Assembly: GCA_963422465.1 (NCBI GenBank)
Contig: OY730169.1
Span: 2,108,001-2,172,000, forward strand
DNA length: 64,000 nucleotides
Reading direction: 5' to 3'
Source of the DNA: Lichina pygmaea
Taxonomy: Eukaryota; Ascomycota; Lichinomycetes; Lichinales; Lichinaceae
Below the pieces are notes generated by a model. It saw only the letters and a program-made list of their open reading frames with translations, searched no databases and was not told the origin of the DNA. A program made the position numbers and the translations under genes. Of this stretch, positions 58,910-64,000 are shown piece after piece. The number at the start of each line of letters is the position of its first letter. Within the stretch, counting starts at the first letter, position 1.

Positions 58910-59625
58910 GTCGTCGATCCGGAGTGCGAGAGCTCGCCTCTCTCAAGCCACCTCGGAGAGCGAGTTCGGACGACGCTGGCCAAGACTACCGGTATGCAGA
59001 CTTCAATGGCGGTCTACTGATTCATAAGAGATCTTGGCTCTGGGAGACTCTCTGCAGACGCCACTTGCGTGGATTCCCAAATGGTCATGGCTGGGTGGAC
59101 GGCTGCGCCGGACGAAGAGGCCACATTCACACCTCCGTCGTCGCATCCACATCGTGTTCCTGACGCTAAATTCTACGCCCTGCCGGGCCGACGTACGCCC
59201 ATATCACGTGGCCACCACGCAAGGCGCCACTGGCATCGTCTGGCCTCAGATAAATCATTACGAGTCATTGTATTTATAGTCTCATGATTTCCCTCTTCGT
59301 TCGCAGCTGAAAGAAGATGCTTTCGTCAAGATTGTCACGTGATTAGATCACGTGTCGCTGTTGGCCCCCTTGTCCGTGGCATGTTCTAGCCGAATCCGAG
59401 GGGGTGACTCTTTCACCAACCTTGATCCAAACCGGCTACTCAGTACAAACGGCCACACAAGAGACCTCGAAACTACTGTCATTTTCCATCGTCACCATCA
59501 TCATCCACCTCCGTGACGCACACTACCTTGCTTTGCCATGACCTGGGAGATACCGTGAAGAGCAGCTCGACGATCGCCCGGGTCCATATCGGCTTTTGGC
59601 CGACCTGGCCTGATCTTCACGGAAG
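58910..59625. promoter_or_regulatory. Divergent promoter region, Erv46 / Mex67
   Basis: The 716 bp between outward-facing start codons must contain both promoters. Two TCACGTG(A/T) E-box-like sites occur near 59335-59352 (GTCACGTGATTAGATCACGTGTC), a pair of inverted CACGTG cores. No open frame is convincing. Confidence 0.45.
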
Positions 59626-62206
59626 ATGATGATGCAAAGGGCCACGCCGCCCGCTACCCAAAGGGGTCGGGGCTCTTCCGGTCGAGGCGGCAGTTCCGCC
59701 GGCGGACAGGGCTCCAGAAGAGGAGGAATCCAGAAACGGCGGAGTCCTATGCCTCGCGTGGACATCGACGGAGATCTTGCCATGGATTCGGCCGACGTCA
59801 AAGTTCCGGTTGGGCGCGGTGGCAGAGGTCGCGGCCGAGGAGACGTCGCTACCAGATTTGGAGGGGACGATCCACGCAGGAATAACACTAAAGCAGGCGG
59901 GCCGGCGCGAGACATATTCGGTGGGGCTGCGTTCCAAAAGGCCATCGCGCGGGGCGTAGCGTCCGGACAGGCCGTCGTCAAGGCACCACCTGGCGCCGGC
60001 ATCAGGATGGAAGGCGTGCTCAAGGAGGCGGCCGAGTCTGCGAGACGGGCGGGCAGAGGCAGGAACCTGGACGACTTGGCGGTGCTGGGCCTCAAACAGA
60101 GCAAGGCGGCGACGAATCCGGACGGCGGTGTCAAAGATCTGCTGGCCTTCCTCGAACGCAAGGCTACCGGGCCCGATGCTGCCGCAGCTGATGCGATCGG
60201 GATCAGAAAGGTATGTTGCTCAGTACGCTCCGCCGGCCGCAACAGAGCCCGCGCGACCGTGGCCTTCTTCGGTTCGAGTCTGTTTCGCATCCACCTCCAT
60301 CAACGAACGAGTGGGACCGAGTCGTTCGATACCTGCCACGAGAGCCGTTGGAGGCGGGAGATGGTTCGCAGTCACGGGTGACCCTTACGCCGTACTAACA
60401 TTCAGTAGTCACGACCCGAAGGTGACGCTACGGTCATCTCGGTCAGGCCCGAGGATGCCCCAAAGTATCTCAGGTTGAACAACTACACCTTCGCCGGAAC
60501 ACAGCTTAGCATCAAACCCCACGACGCATCTTCCAAGCCACAGCCCAGGAAAGAGCCGGAGCAATCCCAGGCGGCCGTGGAGACACGACAACGCCTGGTC
60601 GAGGCCTTGTCTCGCCGCTACGATCCGACCGCCAAGCTGTTGGATCTGTCCGCGCTCGGCAACGATTCGGCGCTGGTGCAGATGGGGACCTTCAACAGCG
60701 CCTCGACCACGTCGAAACTCTTCCCCGTTCTCATGGTCATCTGCGACCAGATCTTCCCCGACGCGCAACGGAAGCGAGAGGGGATCCAGAGCGTCGTCCT
60801 CGCGAACAACGAGCTCCGCAACGTCTCCGCCGTCACCTCGCTGGCCCAGACTTTCCCGGACCTGAAGAACCTCGATCTCTCGAACAACAAGATCGAACAC
60901 ACGACGGCGCTTTCCGGTTGGCGCTGGAGGTTTCGCTTCCTCGAGCACCTCGTCCTCACCGGCAACCCGATCGAGAAGGTCGAGCCTGGATACAAGAACG
61001 ACATGGCGCGTTGGTACCCGTCCCTTCGGATCCTGAACGGCGTGCAGGTCCGGCGCGAACAGGACGTGGCCGGCCTCGCGCACGCACAGCGCCAGGTGGC
61101 GAACGGGAAGACGCCGCTGCCCGTCGCGCCCGCCGTCTTCCAGGACGAAGGATTCACGGCCGAGACCTTCCTCAAGGACTTCTTGCCCGGCTTCGACGGC
61201 GATCGCAGCGGCCTCGTCGATCGCTTCTACGACGAACGGTCGACCTTCTCGTACAACGTCAACACGGCCGCGCCTCGGGCGGCCCCGACGACCAACCAGC
61301 CCGGTGGCGCCGGCGACGATCGGAAGCCGCAGATGTGGGACGCGTACATCCGAGGGAGCCGGAACCTCACCAAGGTGGCGCACGTGTCGGCGAGGATGTC
61401 TCGAGCCCACACCGGAAAGGAAGACATCCGGCGGTGTTGGAACGGTCTGCCGGCGACGCGGCATCCGAGTCTCTTCGACGAGTCGCAGAAGTGGCTCGTC
61501 GAGTGCCATCCCGTCGTCGGTCTGCCCGACCCGACTCGGACCTTCCCCGCCGGCGTCGGTGGGCTCATGGTCATCGTGCACGGCGAGTTTGACGAGATCA
61601 ACGTCGGGACGGGCCAGACGGCGATCCGACGGAGCTTCGACCGTACCTTCGTCCTCGGACCGGGCGGCCCGAACGGGGTCCGCGTGACCAACGATCTGCT
61701 CACGTACAGGGCGTACGGCGGCTACGATGCGTGGGTCCCGGAAGGGGCGAACGGAGCCCCGGGCGTGGGAACGACATCCGGCCCGCCAGGGCCGTCGCAG
61801 CAAATACAGCCTCTGCAAGTACAGTCGCAGCAAACACAGCCTCTGCAAGTACAGCCGCAGCCAATACAGCCTCTGCAGATCGACGACGGCCACCTCGCGC
61901 GCTTGCAGATCCCGGACGGTATGGGTGTGGCTGGTGATGGGAAGTCGCCGGAACAGCTTCAGAAGGAGGTGATGGTGATCGAGATGAGCAAGCGGACCGG
62001 CATGACGTTGGCCTACTCGAAGCTGTGTCTGGACGAGACGTCGTACGGATTCGAAGCGGCCATTGCCGCGTTTGAAGCTGCGAAGGTGCGTAGCCCTATC
62101 CCTGGTCCATCCCAACTCCTTTTAACGCTTGGGAGACGAGCAGCTGAAGTCGGACTGACCACCCGATCCACAGGGAACTCTACCTCCGGACGCATTCCTG
62201 TTCTAG
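59626..62206 (+). CDS. MEX67: mRNA export factor Mex67 (NXF1 homologue)
   Basis: Carries mRNP through the nuclear pore with Mtr2. Exons 59626-60210, 60409-62085 and 62174-62206 join to 764 residues. The first 195 residues are basic, rich in Arg-Gly. Leucine-rich repeats occupy about residues 325-385 (VVLANNELRNVSAV, LKNLDLSNNKIEH, LVLTGNPIEKVEPGYKN). An NTF2-like domain follows (about 445-625), with FLPGFDGDRSGLVDRFYD and MVIVHGEFDE. A Gln/Pro linker made of three 30-bp repeats precedes a carboxyl UBA-like domain (about 704-764) ending AAK/GTLPPDAFLF, with the last ten residues on a 33-base exon. Three ATG codons in a row open the frame; the first was taken. Confidence 0.94.
61797..61886 (+). 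repeat. 30-bp coding tandem repeat in MEX67, three copies
   Basis: Three copies of a 30-bp unit, GCAGCAAATACAGCCTCTGC plus ten more bases, with a few substitutions. They encode a QQxQPLQVQ-type decapeptide in the linker before the UBA domain. Confidence 0.92.
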
Positions 62207-62859
62207 TTGATTGATCGACCGCGATCTTCCGTTGTACTTTTAACACAAGGAAACTCCTCTCACAAGAAGCTCTCCGTGCCGGCTCGAGCGGCGCTGTTCT
62301 TTCCGAAAGTCGCCGTCTAGTGTTGATCCAAATTGATGCCCGTCACGAATCTTCTGTACAGTACCCGCGTGCGGATCCTGATCCGTAGCAACGGGAGTCC
62401 AGCGGGCCCTAGATGCTCGAGGAGCTTGTGAAGCTTCTGTCTGGACGAACAAGGGATGTTATGAATACTGTTGAATGAGCCAGAGGGTCAGCCCAGCGAA
62501 GCTACCCCCACAGAGCAGAGGCAGAGACAGACAAGGCCGAGATAGCAATGGATTGATCTACTTTAGGATATTTGAAAAGAATACAAATTCAACATCACTT
62601 CCTTGTTGGGTCATGAATTTTCAGTGGTGGGGGAGGGCGTGGAGGGGTTTGCAGAGATGTACGGATATACTTTGTAGAGGGGCCAGCGGAGTGGCTGGCA
62701 GCAGTAATGAAGAGAAGGGAGGGATGATCGGATCAATCAACAGTGTCTGCAGTTGTACGTATGAAGTGGGCGATTGATAGGTCTCCATTCATTAGTGGTG
62801 GTGTCTAATTTTTTAGTCGCCGTGGCTGCTTACAAGTACCGTAGGTACTCTGACTCTTA
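62207..62859. other. Intergenic, 3' of MEX67
   Basis: 653 bp between the Mex67 stop codon and a TIR element. It includes the presumed 3' untranslated region. No gene is seen. Confidence 0.5.
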
Positions 62860-63821
62860 CCCGTGCCTTGGAGGTACTTCGCACCTCCCCTCCCCTCGCT
62901 AGCTCGGTCGGGACACCCTTACTCCGTAAGGGTGACCATCTTCAAACCACCATAACTTCTCAACAACATGGTCAAATCATACACTGAGGCCGAGGATCAT
63001 ATCCAGGAAGCTCTTGGTTCTATTCTTCCTGACACAGAGTTCTCAATCCCAGAATAGCTAGCAGATTCAATGTTCCTGCACGACGTCTTGAAAGTCACCT
63101 CAAGGGAACCCCTTGAAGTGGCAAGATTCCGGCCAACAGGAAGCTCTGTCCAGCTGACAAGGCAGTAGTGGCTAGAGTAAAGGAGGAAGCAAAGGCAGTG
63201 AAAGAAGCAGAGGAAGCAGCAGCAGCTAAAGTGAAGAAAGATGCAAAGATAGCAAAAGAGATAGCAAAGACAGCAAAGAAAGCAACGCAGATGATGATGG
63301 TGGGACATGGTGGGGCAACATTGGTGGAGCCGGTGATAGAGTGAGCGACAGCGGAGCCAGTGATGGTGGAGCCAGCAATCACCACAGCCTTTCAAAAACA
63401 CCACGGATCTCCGGACAAGGCGACACCTTGGGTACTGATAGAATATCTGATGTAGAATCAGATAGGCCCATAAAATCTACAGTTTTATCGCTCTGTTGTA
63501 AAGTTATTACTGTTGTAAATTTGATCTGTCAAGGATCCGTTATTGGTCTAGTAGCTACTATGGTTCCTCAGCAATGCTATAAAATTTACGAGAGTTCTAA
63601 AACTTCAGAGATTATACTAGAGAAGTAGGGGAATCAGATAAGCAAATCAGATTTCAATTTAGTCGTTACGTTGTGAAGTTATAGAACCGCAAAGCTGATT
63701 TTCTCGAAGATGACCGTTGCGCTGTCCACACTGTTGCGCTGTCGGACACCCTGACGGAGTAAGGGTGTCCCGACCTCGCTTGCGAGGGAGTGGGAGGTAC
63801 GAAGTACCTCCAAGGCACGGG
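62860..63821 (+). mobile_element. Non-autonomous TIR element with pogo-type transposase remnant (element 2)
   Basis: A 962 bp element bounded by TA at both sides (62858-62859 and 63822-63823). Inverted repeats of about 75 bp start CCCGTGCCTTGGAGGTACTT at the left; the right end is the reverse complement with few changes. On the plus strand, 62968-63057 encodes MVKSYTEAEDHIQEALGSIL then a premature stop. In the next frame RFNVPARRLESHLKGTP continues the same pogo/Fot1-type DNA-binding start, so the coding scrap carries a stop and frame change. A Lys/Ala-rich coiled stretch follows (63170-63300). No DDE domain. The ends match element 1 (CCCGTGC). Confidence 0.8.
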
Positions 63822-63823
63822 TA

Positions 63824-64000
63824 CAAGGTAAAAATTACGGCGGACAATTACTCTACTTCGGTGCCCCCCCTCTTACTTCCACGCCCCCCTCGCTTAGGAG
63901 AAGTACTTCTAATTTGGTTGCACTCCCTAGACGGACTAAGTACTACTAAACTTTTGGGGCATCAGCCCACTCACAGCTCAACTCCACGCCGCCCGCTGAT
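63824..64000. other. Right edge of window
   Basis: 177 bp flanking element 2. Nothing recognisable is present. Confidence 0.4.

Noticed and set aside
60409-62115. 568-codon open frame on the minus strand
   Set aside because: Mirror of the MEX67 second exon; the coding strand has clear LRR, NTF2-like and UBA features.
1-64000. tRNA or rRNA genes, CRISPR arrays, biosynthetic cluster
   Set aside because: No cloverleaf-like segment, rRNA block, regular spacer array or set of polyketide, peptide or terpene enzymes was found by reading. A covariance-model scan could still reveal a small RNA gene.

Overview
The window is a nuclear segment of a GC-rich filamentous ascomycete, most likely Pezizomycotina and probably Sordariomycetes (an inference from the fungal-specific families present: DUF1776, DUF3712, NmrA-like, a Sel1 Nif1-type protein, an Ydj1-type DnaJ ending CASQ and a BAH/PHD Snt2). 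Genes carry short GT-AG introns (about 47-104 bp), often with CTGAC or CTAAC branch points. I rebuilt gene models by joining exons in frame. Every multi-exon total is divisible by three, and most junctions restore a recognised family motif. No tRNA, rRNA or CRISPR array was recognised.

Layout: 0.7-8.1 kb holds CPSF30/Yth1, a DUF1776 membrane protein diverging from a Wss1-type DNA-protein-crosslink protease, and a FAR-17a/AIG1-like membrane protein. From 9.2 to 17.4 kb, three degenerate 3' ends of one non-LTR (LINE) family flank a Sel1-repeat (Nif1-like) gene. From 19.7 to 30.5 kb come a DUF3712 membrane protein, an NmrA-like protein, ribosomal protein P0 diverging from the Trm82 WD-repeat subunit, uroporphyrinogen decarboxylase and an unrecognised secreted-type protein. 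From 32 to 40.4 kb lie Ydj1, the 12-exon mitochondrial MutS homologue Msh1, and a WrbA/Pst2-type quinone reductase. From 43.2 to 53.7 kb the minus strand carries a HELQ-type helicase and a 1930-residue Snt2 chromatin protein. From 57.3 to 62.2 kb Erv46 diverges from Mex67.

Two short TIR elements (55422-56228 and 62860-63821) share the terminal sequence CCCGTGC, are bounded by TA dinucleotides and contain broken remnants of a pogo/Fot1-type transposase amino terminus without a catalytic domain. Intergenic DNA is rich in GTAC-centred palindromes (TCCGTACGGA, TACGTACGTA), G or C homopolymers of 13-26 bases, and mini/microsatellites. Functionally the window is a set of unlinked housekeeping genes (mRNA 3' processing and export, translation, tRNA methylation, haem synthesis, chaperone, DNA repair, COPII traffic, chromatin). 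I see no biosynthetic cluster, defence island or convincing novel multi-gene system. The best candidates for something undescribed are the TIR element family, the LINE 3' ends and the GTAC palindromes.
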